Positions 8,657 to 16,473 of a stretch of 20,521 nucleotides of DNA are shown one piece after another (within the stretch, counting starts at the first letter, position 1; each line of letters starts with the position of its first letter). The stretch comes from Porticoccaceae bacterium UBA2002 (GTDB taxonomy: Bacteria; Pseudomonadota; Gammaproteobacteria; Pseudomonadales; Porticoccaceae). Both the position numbers and the translations under genes were made by a program. The stretch lies in contig DDCQ01000003.1 of assembly GCA_002334915.1 (NCBI GenBank), positions 6,368-26,888 on the forward strand, in the 5' to 3' direction. The notes beneath the pieces are model-generated. The model did not search any database. It had not been told where the DNA came from and saw only the letters and a program-made list of their open reading frames with translations.

Positions 8657-8696
8657 TTTATAGTTTGTGCAAGATAACCCAGTGGGTTACCGGTAA
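8657..8696 (-). promoter_or_regulatory. Inverted repeats and -10-like box upstream of the hydrolase
   Basis: TAACCC-AGT-GGGTTA at 8675-8689 (six-base arms) overlaps the perfect palindrome TTACCGGTAA at 8687-8696. A TATAAA box on the minus strand at 8657-8662 would start transcription about 18 bases before the hydrolase ATG and place the repeats in the -25 to -46 zone. No convincing -35 is seen. It could be an operator or an inter-cistronic hairpin. Confidence 0.3.
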
Positions 8697-8735
8697 TGGT
8701 GCCAACCATAGCTGATGAGAGCTTTTTTAATCTAG

Positions 8736-9710
8736 TCAAATCCCCAGCGTAACTAGCACTCTGCGCACAGTGTCACCACCATAGGGTCGGCGCCCATGCA
8801 TAGAGAGATGGTTGTCGACGACGGCAACATCGCCAGCCTGCCAGTCTAGATCGTAGGCAGTTTGCGCGGCTATTTCACAGATCTTATCCAGAAAGTGCTT
8901 GGGAATATCTGAGTCATCACCAAAGCAAAGCCCGGTGGACGGGTTTTCTTTAACCCCTTTCCAACCCTGATAGGCAGCAATAATCTGATTAAAAAAAACC
9001 TGCCTATCGCTACCGGCTGACTTGATAGCAGGCAATGCTCTGGTTTGAACTGATAACGACCCATCTGCATGCCAATGCCACTTATAACTCAGGTCTAGCA
9101 GCTTATCTTCCGCCTGCTGTCTGCTTGTCACGCTTAATGTACTCTGCCAACCGCGGCCCTGAGCAGAGCCTGGATTGTCGCCACTGGGCATTATATTGGT
9201 ATATTTAATACCCTCGCGGGCTAGCTTTTCTGTGAGCTGCGGTTCTACTGCCGCAACCTTCCGATAGACAATATCTGATCGGCATAAAATGGTGGCTCCT
9301 CCGATATCTGCAGCTTTTTCACAGAACAGCGAGATAATATTGGGGAACACAGGTGTCTGAGCCATTTCACTGTGCAGATAAATCTCCACATCTTTTGGTG
9401 CTTCATTTGCGCTAAACACCAGCTCGGTATAATTAATGCGTACCGCATTCGACAGCGACTCTTTATAGGTAAAGTTTCTGTAACCGAAAGCCGAAAAAAA
9501 ACTGTCGTAGCTTTGGGCATCGGTGACCGGAAAACCTCTAAATAATAGTGCACCGGTGCAGGCAAGCTCTTTTTTCAACGTTGCCTGATTTTCATTAATC
9601 CAGGACCTTGCCTGCTCTAAGCCAGCTATAGAACCATCGTTAACAATAATTGATGGGAACTGGTTCTGATTAAATTCAAGACCCGCAAGCAGGCTGCTAC
9701 TGTAGGTCAC
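8736..9710 (-). CDS. TauD/TfdA-fold Fe(II)/2-oxoglutarate dioxygenase with HxE triad
   Basis: 324 residues. The metal triad reads His113-Ser-Glu115 (YLHSEMAQTP) and His305 (DNHLSMHGRRP), and the 2-oxoglutarate-binding Arg is Arg316 or Arg317 in TVRRVLVTL. The first acid is Glu, not the usual Asp; HxE is known in the amino-acid hydroxylases AsnO and VioC and in SyrP-like proteins, so this is not a taurine dioxygenase proper. The substrate is unknown: hydroxylation of an amino acid or small acid is more likely than desulfonation. It starts at GTG 9710 with AGAGGA seven bases upstream; that ribosome binding site overlaps the stop codon of the aldo-keto reductase gene, so the two are co-transcribed. 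The length is usual for the family. Confidence 0.88.
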   Translation of the reverse strand: MTYSSSLLAGLEFNQNQFPSIIVNDGSIAGLEQARSWINENQATLKKELACTGALLFRGFPVTDAQSYDSFFSAFGYRNFTYKESLSNAVRINYTELVFSANEAPKDVEIYLHSEMAQTPVFPNIISLFCEKAADIGGATILCRSDIVYRKVAAVEPQLTEKLAREGIKYTNIMPSGDNPGSAQGRGWQSTLSVTSRQQAEDKLLDLSYKWHWHADGSLSVQTRALPAIKSAGSDRQVFFNQIIAAYQGWKGVKENPSTGLCFGDDSDIPKHFLDKICEIAAQTAYDLDWQAGDVAVVDNHLSMHGRRPYGGDTVRRVLVTLGI

Positions 9711-9717
9711 CGCTGTA

Positions 9718-9723
9718 TCCTCT
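9718..9723 (-). promoter_or_regulatory. Ribosome binding site supporting the GTG start of the dioxygenase
   Basis: AGAGGA on the minus strand, seven bases before GTG 9710, overlapping the TAG stop of the preceding reductase gene. It supports a GTG start and translational proximity of the two genes. Confidence 0.6.
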
Positions 9724-10681
9724 AGTCGTAAATTGGATAAAAAGTATTAAAGGCTGACTCACAGAATACACCTGGATCATTGAACCTACGGTTTTTATTG
9801 AGGGCTGAAATCGCTGTCATTTCAGCATCTGTAAGAGCAAAATCAAACAGCTGCAGATTTTCCTGCAAACGCTCTGGCTTAGTGGTCTTGGTGATCACTG
9901 AACAGCCCCGCTGAATACCCCATCGTAAAACAATCTGAGCCGGTGTTTTATTATATTTTCCAGCAGCCTCTGCAATAAGGCTTTGGGTTAATACAGATTC
10001 GTCTGCATCTGCCATATCCAATTCTATATAGGAAAGCGCACCAAAGGGTGAAAACGCTGTGACCGTCATGCCGTAGCTCTTTGCCAGTCGAATAAGTGGC
10101 TCCTGAGTCAGATAGGGATGAGATTCGATCTGCAGTTCAGCTGGCTTGATGGTCGAGTAGGACATCAGATCATGCAGCAGGCCGGAATTATAATTACAGA
10201 TGCCTATGCGCTTAACCAAACCCTGATCAACTAATTTCTCCATAGCACCCCAGGTATCTGCAAGGGGAATATGCGATAGCTTCATGGTCGGGTTATCGGC
10301 CTCCGGGTCATATAACCACTCTGGCGGATAGCGCTTCTCAAAAGGCACAAATGCCTGAGCTATAGGGAAATGGATAAGAAAAGAGTCCAGATAATCGAGC
10401 TTCAGATCAGAGAGTATCTTTTCCAGAGCAGGTTTTACATGCGCTGGACTGTGGTAGGTATTCCACAGTTTGGAGGTAACAGTTAATTCCTCGCGAGAGC
10501 AAAGACCATCGGTAAGGGCTCGGGTAATTCCCTGCCCTACCTCTACTTCGTTGCCATAGTCACAGGCGCTATCCAGATGCCTGTATCCCGCTTTGATTGC
10601 GCTATAGACAGTTTCAGCACATTGCTCATTAGCTATTTTCCATAGACCCAGACCAATACTTGCTTGCCCTTTTTTCGACAT
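9722..10681 (-). CDS. Aldo-keto reductase, xylose-reductase (AKR2)-like
   Basis: 319 residues, a single TIM-barrel domain. The catalytic tetrad is Asp37 (HLDSA), Tyr42 (DYGNE), Lys71 (SKLWNTYH) and His104 (LIHFPIA). The NADP(H) region reads ITKTTKPER (Lys265, Arg271), a variant of the usual (I/P)KSNxxxR. Long stretches follow fungal xylose reductase: LDYLDSFLIHFPIAQAFVP, then KRYPPEW, IKPAELQIESHPYL, KYNKTPAQIVLRW, and RRFNDP near the end. The expected reaction is reduction of an aldose or other aldehyde to the alcohol with NADPH in the cytosol. The gene is first in a minus-strand unit with the dioxygenase and is divergent from the SulP-GH31-SSS operon. Which aldehyde is used is not known. 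Start ATG 10681 lies 30 bases from a proposed transcription start. Confidence 0.9.
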   Translation of the reverse strand: MSKKGQASIGLGLWKIANEQCAETVYSAIKAGYRHLDSACDYGNEVEVGQGITRALTDGLCSREELTVTSKLWNTYHSPAHVKPALEKILSDLKLDYLDSFLIHFPIAQAFVPFEKRYPPEWLYDPEADNPTMKLSHIPLADTWGAMEKLVDQGLVKRIGICNYNSGLLHDLMSYSTIKPAELQIESHPYLTQEPLIRLAKSYGMTVTAFSPFGALSYIELDMADADESVLTQSLIAEAAGKYNKTPAQIVLRWGIQRGCSVITKTTKPERLQENLQLFDFALTDAEMTAISALNKNRRFNDPGVFCESAFNTFYPIYD

Positions 10682-10718
10682 TTTTGATTCTCATCGGTTG
10701 CGAAATCATTGAAGCGAT

Positions 10719-10746
10719 ATACTATATAAGCCATACGATTAGTCAA
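10719..10746 (-). promoter_or_regulatory. Candidate sigma-70 promoter of the reductase-dioxygenase unit
   Basis: On the minus strand TTGACT (10741-10746) is followed after 16 bases by TAGTAT (10719-10724) within an AT-rich stretch. Transcription would start near 10711, about 30 bases before the ATG at 10681. The -35 is five of six, the -10 four of six. Confidence 0.4.
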
Positions 10747-10771
10747 CGAGGTCGTTTGCTTGGTTTTACAC

Positions 10772-10789
10772 TGATAACAGAGGTTATCA
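10772..10789. promoter_or_regulatory. Operator-like perfect inverted repeat in the divergent spacer
   Basis: TGATAAC-AGAG-GTTATCA, seven-base perfect arms and a four-base spacer, in the middle of the 213-base gap 10682-10894 between the divergent reductase and SulP genes. It lies upstream of the proposed reductase -35 and about 105 bases before the SulP ATG. An 18-base dyad in this position fits a dimeric repressor or activator site; no regulator gene lies in the window. Confidence 0.45.
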
Positions 10790-10894
10790 AGCATTCTGGC
10801 AATCAAAAAGTAGCTGTTAAAGCTAACCCATTAAAAAATCAGCTTCAACCGCCGGCCAACTGGCCGCTGTCGATCTGATACAGGTAGAAGTTTT

Positions 10895-12634
10895 ATGTTC
10901 GCGAAGTTGTTCCCTGGCCTGTTATGGCTGCAGGATTACCACAGAGGTACCTTTAAGAGCGATCTGTTATCAGGGCTGATTATAGCCTTTATGCTAATAC
11001 CCCAGGGTATGGGCTACGCCCTTGTCGCCGGCTTGCCTCCAGAATATGGGCTCTATGCCTGTATTTTCCCGCCCATTGTTTATGCGCTTTTAGGCACCTC
11101 TAACAAGATTTCAATGGGGCCTGTAGCCCTTGATTCAATCCTGATTATCACTGGTCTGAGTGTTTTGGCCGAACCTGGCTCAGATCGTTATTTAGAGCTG
11201 GCAATACTACTGACATTGATGGTCGGTGTTTTGCAGCTGGGGCTGGGCATACTCAAGTTTGGATTTATCGCCAACTTTCTATCCTACCCGGTGATTGTGG
11301 GTTACACCTCAGCGGCGGCGCTGATTATTATGGGCAGCCAGTTCGAAACCATGCTTGGCGTGGAGGTTGCCGGCGGCAATATCTTTGCCTTGCTGAACCA
11401 GCTTTTTTTGCAAGTGCCAAACTGGTCCTGGATAACTTTGGGTATTGGTGTTCTGAGCATGCTAATTATGACAGTACCCAAAAAACGCTTTCCCGTGGTG
11501 CCCTTCCCGTTGTTCCTATTGGTCTTTGGTATGCTCGCCTCGGGAATCTGGGAGTTACAGGCTATGGGTGTAGATGTTGTGTCATCAATCCCTCAGGGGT
11601 TACCCTCATTTAACCTGCCCAATATTTCAATCTCTGATCTTGAAGCCCTGGTACCTGTGGCTATCACTGTGGCACTGATGGGCTATGTGGGCACTATGTC
11701 AATCTGCAAGTCCTTAGAGAACCCAACAGACAAAGTCACCACCCAGCCTAATTCAGAATTGATTGCTGTGGGGGTTGCCAACCTGGTGGGCTCCCTGTGC
11801 AGAGCCTTTCCTGTTTCAGCCAGCTTTTCCAGAAGCGCGGCCTTTAGGGAGGCTGGGGCTAAAACCCAGGTGTCTGCGGTGTTTTCCTCGCTGTTTATTG
11901 GTGTCGCCATACTGGCTGTGGCCCCCTTATTTATCTCCTACCCTCTGCCCAAGGTACTGCTGTCGGCGATTATTATTGTCTCTGTATCAGGCCTGTTTAA
12001 ATACGCCGAAATGAAGGTTCTCTATGCTCACAATAAGCGCGAGTTTTATATTCTGTTGACCACTTTTTTGGCCACCCTGATTCTGGGTGTTCAAGAGGGA
12101 CTGATGATAGGCGTGACTCTGTCAATTCTGATGATGATCTATAACACCACATCGCCTCATATGACAGAATTGGGTTCAATCCAGGATGGCAAGTTATATC
12201 GCAATATCAGTCGCTTCACCGAGGCACATGTTCGCGATGATGTATTGATCTTCAGATTTGATGCGCCTATTTATTTTGCCAACAAGGACTACTTTGTCTC
12301 GGCCCTGTACCGCTGGATAAAACAGCGTGATATGCAGGCCCTGCAATTTGTGGTGCTTGATGCGGAATCCATCAATACGGTAGATAGTACCGGGGTAATT
12401 ATGCTGCAACAGGTGATCGAAAACTTACAGAAACAGGGCATCCAATTCTATATTACCAATGCCATAGGCCCGGTTAGAGATACTATTAAAACCTCAATAC
12501 TCAGCGATTACATGACTGAGAAAACCATGTTCTCAACCATCAACGATGCAATCACCTATATAGATAGAGGCGTTAACTTACATGCCTCTCAGGCTCTGCA
12601 AACCAACCCCAAGCCAACAGATAATGTCGGGTAG
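10895..12634 (+). CDS. SulP-family anion permease with STAS domain
   Basis: 579 residues. The N-terminal membrane domain (to about residue 420) carries the SulP signature IIAFMLIPQGMGYALVAGLP and PPEYGLYACIFPPIVYALLG, followed by SxxISMGPVALDS; FPVSASFSRSAA marks the second repeat. The C-terminal STAS domain (about 435-560) includes VVLDAESINTVDSTGVIML with the Asp-Ser pair typical of this fold. SulP proteins carry sulfate, bicarbonate or dicarboxylates with proton or sodium coupling; the substrate is not fixed by sequence. AGG at 10882-10884 and AGAAG just before the ATG give a usable ribosome binding site. Nine bases separate the stop from the GH31 start, so the operon context points to an anion linked to sugar breakdown, with sulfate the simplest guess. 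Confidence 0.92.
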   Translation: MFAKLFPGLLWLQDYHRGTFKSDLLSGLIIAFMLIPQGMGYALVAGLPPEYGLYACIFPPIVYALLGTSNKISMGPVALDSILIITGLSVLAEPGSDRYLELAILLTLMVGVLQLGLGILKFGFIANFLSYPVIVGYTSAAALIIMGSQFETMLGVEVAGGNIFALLNQLFLQVPNWSWITLGIGVLSMLIMTVPKKRFPVVPFPLFLLVFGMLASGIWELQAMGVDVVSSIPQGLPSFNLPNISISDLEALVPVAITVALMGYVGTMSICKSLENPTDKVTTQPNSELIAVGVANLVGSLCRAFPVSASFSRSAAFREAGAKTQVSAVFSSLFIGVAILAVAPLFISYPLPKVLLSAIIIVSVSGLFKYAEMKVLYAHNKREFYILLTTFLATLILGVQEGLMIGVTLSILMMIYNTTSPHMTELGSIQDGKLYRNISRFTEAHVRDDVLIFRFDAPIYFANKDYFVSALYRWIKQRDMQALQFVVLDAESINTVDSTGVIMLQQVIENLQKQGIQFYITNAIGPVRDTIKTSILSDYMTEKTMFSTINDAITYIDRGVNLHASQALQTNPKPTDNVG

Positions 12635-12643
12635 ACAGAGACC

Positions 12644-14725
12644 ATGATTAGCTTCGAAGGGGTAGCTCCGGACTGGGACAAACTGCCCGCCACCAGAGTT
12701 ATCTCTGTCAGCGAGTTTTTTAAGGGCGCAACTTCTCTGGTACTGCACACCGATGCCGGGCCTCTGAATATCTCTCTGTATAGGTTTGGGGCGCGCTTGC
12801 GGCTAGGTGAACCCCAGATTACTGACTATGGCATGCTGATAGAGGAGCCAGAGGCTATGCCTCTAGTTGTTGAGTCTGTGGATGATGTGACCATAATAAC
12901 AGCAGCTGGTTACAGACTGGCAATAAGCCACAACCCCCTGTCCTTCGAACTATTTAAAAGCGACTGTCGCGTCCAGCGTTCAGCTGTAGATGGGCATTTT
13001 GTGCGCCAGTTTCGCCTGCCACCTGTCGCCAAAGTTGATCAGGGCTGGTTCTTTAGTCTGGATCTTGATTCCAGCGAGCCTGTCTATGGGCTGGGTGAGA
13101 AATGGGGCCGACTGGATAAGCGCGGCCAACTACTGCGCTCCTATAATCATGATGCTCTCGGGGTCAACGCCGAGATTTCCTATAAGAATACACCCTTTGC
13201 CTGGAGCCCCAATGGCTGGGGCGTTTTTGTGCATACTCCGGCACCTGTAACCCATGGGGTGGGTCACCCATCCTGGTCTCAGCGCGCCTATGGGCTGCTG
13301 GTTGAAGACAGCTATGCCGACATATTTCTGCTCGCCGCCAATAATCCTGCAGATATGATTGGCTGCTATACTGAGTTGACTGGGCGAGCGCCTGTCCCGC
13401 CCCAATGGTCCCTTGGCCTGATACTGTCCAAGGCTTACTATCGGGACGCAGAAGAATTATTAGCCACCGCCAAAAAAGTGCGTGAGCGACAGATGCCCTG
13501 TGATGTAATTACTCTGGATGGCCGCGCCTGGCAGGACACCCAAACCAGATTTGCGTTTGAATGGGACCCCAGCCGCTACCCTAATCCAGCACTGGTGATG
13601 GACCAACTAAAAGCCCTTAATTTCAAGGTCTGTATCTGGGAATATCCCCTGGTCTCTGTGGACAACCCGCTTTTTGAGGAGATGTCTGCCAAGGGCTGGC
13701 TGCTTAAACACCGTGTCACTGGAGAGACCTACAGATATCAGTGGGATACCAGCTGCTTTGGCGAGGTCCTGACACCCCTCCCTGACTCCGGTATTGTCGA
13801 CTTTACCCACCCAGAGGCCTATGAGTTTTGGCGCGACAGCCACAGGCCGCTGTTTGATCTCGGCGTGGATATGATCAAAGCTGATTTTGGCGAGCAAATT
13901 GAGCCCGATATGCTGGCATACAATGGTGATAGTGGCCACAGATTGCACAATGTCTACAGCCTTTTATATAACCGCTGTGTCTATGAAGCGGCAGAGCTTT
14001 ACTGCAAGTCAGGGCCATTTTTATTTAGTCGCGCCTCATGGATCGGTAGCCAGAGATACCCAGCCCAATGGGGTGGCGACCCACAGGCGGACTGGGGCGG
14101 ACTGGCAGCCAGCATACGCGGCGGGATTTCTTGGGGTCTTTCCGGTGCACCCTTTTATGCCACAGATATTGGCGGTTTCTATGCCGATCAAAGAGACGAC
14201 GAGCTTTATGTGCGCTGGACTCAGGCTGCTATTTTCTCTGCCCACATCAGATTACATGGCATAGGGGCGAGAGAGCCCTGGTCTTACAGCGCAGAGGCAG
14301 AGGCCGCGGTAACTCAGGCGCTTAAACTTCGCTATCAACTGTTGCCCTACCTTAATCAAGTTATGCAGGCATCCAGCCAGACTGGGCTACCTGCTCAACG
14401 TGCCATGGTACTGGCCTGCCCAGATGAAAAACCTGCATGGGGGTTTGAAGATCAATTTATGCTGGGGGATAGCCTGTTGCTTGCACCCTGTTTGCGACCT
14501 GGCGGAGATATTGAAATATACTTGCCTGCCAGCCAGGGGTTGCGCTGGAGAAGGTTCCCTAATGGCGATCTATTTGAGGCAGGCCGCAGCCATAAATTTA
14601 AGTTAGCACTGAACGAGATAGCTGCCTTTGTACCAGAGACTGATTCCATTCCAATGGGACCAGAGTTACAGTTTATCGACAATAACCAAGAAGACTTGCC
14701 GGTTACCATTAATTGGCCCCAGTAG
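12644..14725 (+). CDS. Glycoside hydrolase family 31, YicI-type alpha-xylosidase/alpha-glucosidase
   Basis: 693 residues. Beta-sandwich N-domain to about 240, then the (beta/alpha)8 barrel with nucleophile Asp414 in MIKADFGEQIE and acid/base Asp479 in YPAQWGGDPQADW, then C-terminal beta domains. PVYGLGEKWG (146-155), FKVCIWEYPLV (327-337), GGISWGLSGAPFYATDIGGF (493-512) and HIRLHG (534-539) align with E. coli YicI alpha-xylosidase as I recall it. No signal peptide is visible, so it acts in the cytoplasm on imported oligosaccharides or glycosides. It sits between SulP and a YidK-like sugar symporter (gaps of 9 and 20 bases), which suggests the carrier brings in its substrate. Alternatives are alpha-glucosidase or another GH31 specificity; the pattern I know for sulfoquinovosidase is not evident. 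The ribosome binding site is weak. Confidence 0.9.
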   Translation: MISFEGVAPDWDKLPATRVISVSEFFKGATSLVLHTDAGPLNISLYRFGARLRLGEPQITDYGMLIEEPEAMPLVVESVDDVTIITAAGYRLAISHNPLSFELFKSDCRVQRSAVDGHFVRQFRLPPVAKVDQGWFFSLDLDSSEPVYGLGEKWGRLDKRGQLLRSYNHDALGVNAEISYKNTPFAWSPNGWGVFVHTPAPVTHGVGHPSWSQRAYGLLVEDSYADIFLLAANNPADMIGCYTELTGRAPVPPQWSLGLILSKAYYRDAEELLATAKKVRERQMPCDVITLDGRAWQDTQTRFAFEWDPSRYPNPALVMDQLKALNFKVCIWEYPLVSVDNPLFEEMSAKGWLLKHRVTGETYRYQWDTSCFGEVLTPLPDSGIVDFTHPEAYEFWRDSHRPLFDLGVDMIKADFGEQIEPDMLAYNGDSGHRLHNVYSLLYNRCVYEAAELYCKSGPFLFSRASWIGSQRYPAQWGGDPQADWGGLAASIRGGISWGLSGAPFYATDIGGFYADQRDDELYVRWTQAAIFSAHIRLHGIGAREPWSYSAEAEAAVTQALKLRYQLLPYLNQVMQASSQTGLPAQRAMVLACPDEKPAWGFEDQFMLGDSLLLAPCLRPGGDIEIYLPASQGLRWRRFPNGDLFEAGRSHKFKLALNEIAAFVPETDSIPMGPELQFIDNNQEDLPVTINWPQ

Positions 14726-14732
14726 GTAAGCG

Positions 14733-14738
14733 AGAGGA
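14733..14738 (+). promoter_or_regulatory. Ribosome binding site supporting the TTG start of the symporter
   Basis: AGAGGA seven bases before TTG 14746, inside the 20-base gap after the GH31 stop. The good site and spacing support the rare TTG start. Confidence 0.6.
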
Positions 14739-14745
14739 ATAAATT

Positions 14746-16473
14746 TTGGAACTGAATTTTATCATTTCCACCCTGGCCTCCTGTGCATTTTTTATGGGCA
14801 TTGTCGCCTGGGTTTCCTATCAAAAAACCAAAGGTATTGCCGATACCAAGGATGGCTATTTTCTTGCCGGTCGAGGTTTAACCGGCGTATTTATTGCTGG
14901 CTCCATGGTGCTAACCAATCTTTCTGCCGAGCACCTTATCGGATTAAATGGCTCAGCTTACGGGCACAATATGAGCAGTATGGCCTGGGAAGTAACCGCC
15001 ACTATTGCCACCATTGTGATGGCGCTGGTTTTTTTGCCGCGCTATTTATCCGGTGCCTTTGCCACATTGCCGCAATTTCTCAGCAGTCGTTTTGGTGATG
15101 ATGTCAGACGCATGACCGTGGTGCTGTTTATGGTGGGCTACGGGCTGATTACTATTCCCTCGGTACTCTACTCCGGGTCCATTGCTGTACTGCAGCTGTT
15201 TGATATTCCCGGCCTTTTAAATATCGGCTATGGCTCCGGGCTGACCCTGACCATTGTCTGTGTGGGTGTTATTGGTGCTATCTATGCAGTCTTTGGCGGC
15301 CTCAAGGCGGTTGCAGTCTCGGATACATTAAATGGTATTGGCCTGCTGATTATTGGTGTCACAGTGCCAATCTTTGGCTTTATGGCCCTGGGTGATGGCA
15401 ATCTGGGGGCTGGTGTTAATCAGGTTTTGACCACCCATACTGAAAAACTCAATGCCATTGGCGGGCCTACAGATCCCACTCCCTTCAGCACATTATTTAC
15501 CGGAATGATTTTTGCCAATCTGTTCTATTGGGGCACCAACCAGTATGTGATTCAGCGTACGCTGGGTGCGGTGAGTTTGGCTGAGGGCCAAAAGGGCGTT
15601 CTCTATTCGGGGTATTTTAAGCTAATGGTGCCATTCTTTATGATGGTACCCGGGATTATTGCTTTTCATCTCTATGGCGGCGAACTGCAATCTATAGATT
15701 TAGCCTACCCTCACCTAGTGAAAAATGTACTGCCTGTGTATATGAGCGGTTTCTTCTTGGCGGTGTTGCTGGGCGCAGTGTTCTCATCTTTTAATTCGCT
15801 ACTCAATAGCGCCGCCACTCTGTTTGTGCTGGATATTTATCAACCTTATAAAAAGACCAGCCTGGGTGATCAGCAACTGATCAAAGTCGCCAAGATTGCC
15901 AGTGTCGTGATTGCACTGTTCTCGTTTGTCGTTTCCCCTCTGTTGCAATTTGCGCCCGAGGGGCTATTCCAGATTATTCGCATCTTTACCGGCTTCTATA
16001 ATATTCCGGTAATCACAGTGGTGCTGGTTGGCCTGTTTACTAAACGGGTACCGGGCTTTGCCGCCAAGGTAGTTATTTGCTTCCATGTTATTGCCTACGC
16101 GATTCTGAAATTTGTGATTGATGTAGATATCAACTTTATTCATATCTATGGCATTCTTTTTGTTATCGAACTGGGCATCATGCTTTTGATCGGTTACTGG
16201 ATGCCGATGGAAAAACCCTGGCAATTTATTAATCAGAGTAAGGTAGATATGACTCCCTGGACCTATGGATTGCCGGTCGCTATTACCATGGTCAGCTGTG
16301 TGATCATTATTTACCTGCTGTTTTCACCCATAGGTCTGGTCAACGGGCTAAGCCCAGCGTTTTGGCCCGCTGTGGGTTCTGTGATCGTTGTTAATGGCCT
16401 GCTCTGTTGGCTTAGCCTTAAATATTGGCATAAGAAATATGCGCAGAAACTATACAATAATCCCGAACACTAA
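14746..16473 (+). CDS. Sodium/solute symporter (SSS/SLC5 family), YidK-like
   Basis: 575 residues and about 14 membrane segments; E. coli YidK has nearly the same length. Family marks: GYFLAGRGLTGVFIAGSMVL, TNLSAEHLIGLNGSAYGHNM, LPQFLSSRFGDDVRRM, the sodium-site region AIYAVFGGLKAVAVSDTLNG, and WGTNQYVIQRTLGA. These match the sugar-type branch of SSS carriers (SGLT/YidK), so the substrate is probably a monosaccharide or glycoside taken up with sodium. YidK in E. coli stands beside a sulfatase gene, which fits the sulfur flavour of this region but is only a parallel. Starts at TTG 14746. The 3' end overlaps the convergent sulfotransferase gene by 24 bases (16450-16473), leaving no room for a terminator. 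Confidence 0.9.
   Translation: MELNFIISTLASCAFFMGIVAWVSYQKTKGIADTKDGYFLAGRGLTGVFIAGSMVLTNLSAEHLIGLNGSAYGHNMSSMAWEVTATIATIVMALVFLPRYLSGAFATLPQFLSSRFGDDVRRMTVVLFMVGYGLITIPSVLYSGSIAVLQLFDIPGLLNIGYGSGLTLTIVCVGVIGAIYAVFGGLKAVAVSDTLNGIGLLIIGVTVPIFGFMALGDGNLGAGVNQVLTTHTEKLNAIGGPTDPTPFSTLFTGMIFANLFYWGTNQYVIQRTLGAVSLAEGQKGVLYSGYFKLMVPFFMMVPGIIAFHLYGGELQSIDLAYPHLVKNVLPVYMSGFFLAVLLGAVFSSFNSLLNSAATLFVLDIYQPYKKTSLGDQQLIKVAKIASVVIALFSFVVSPLLQFAPEGLFQIIRIFTGFYNIPVITVVLVGLFTKRVPGFAAKVVICFHVIAYAILKFVIDVDINFIHIYGILFVIELGIMLLIGYWMPMEKPWQFINQSKVDMTPWTYGLPVAITMVSCVIIIYLLFSPIGLVNGLSPAFWPAVGSVIVVNGLLCWLSLKYWHKKYAQKLYNNPEH

Noticed and set aside
8736..9710. Dioxygenase as TauD (taurine dioxygenase)
   Set aside because: The metal triad has Glu instead of Asp, and there is no tauABC transporter nearby.
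10660..10878. 72-residue plus-strand frame just before SulP
   Set aside because: It starts at TTG, overlaps the divergent reductase start, covers the promoter dyad and has no recognisable family or ribosome binding site; most likely a chance frame in the spacer.
12644..14725. GH31 enzyme as a sulfoquinovosidase
   Set aside because: Attractive beside SulP and sulfur genes, but the stretch before DPSRYP does not show the Arg/Trp sulfonate-binding pattern I know from YihQ, while several segments follow YicI.
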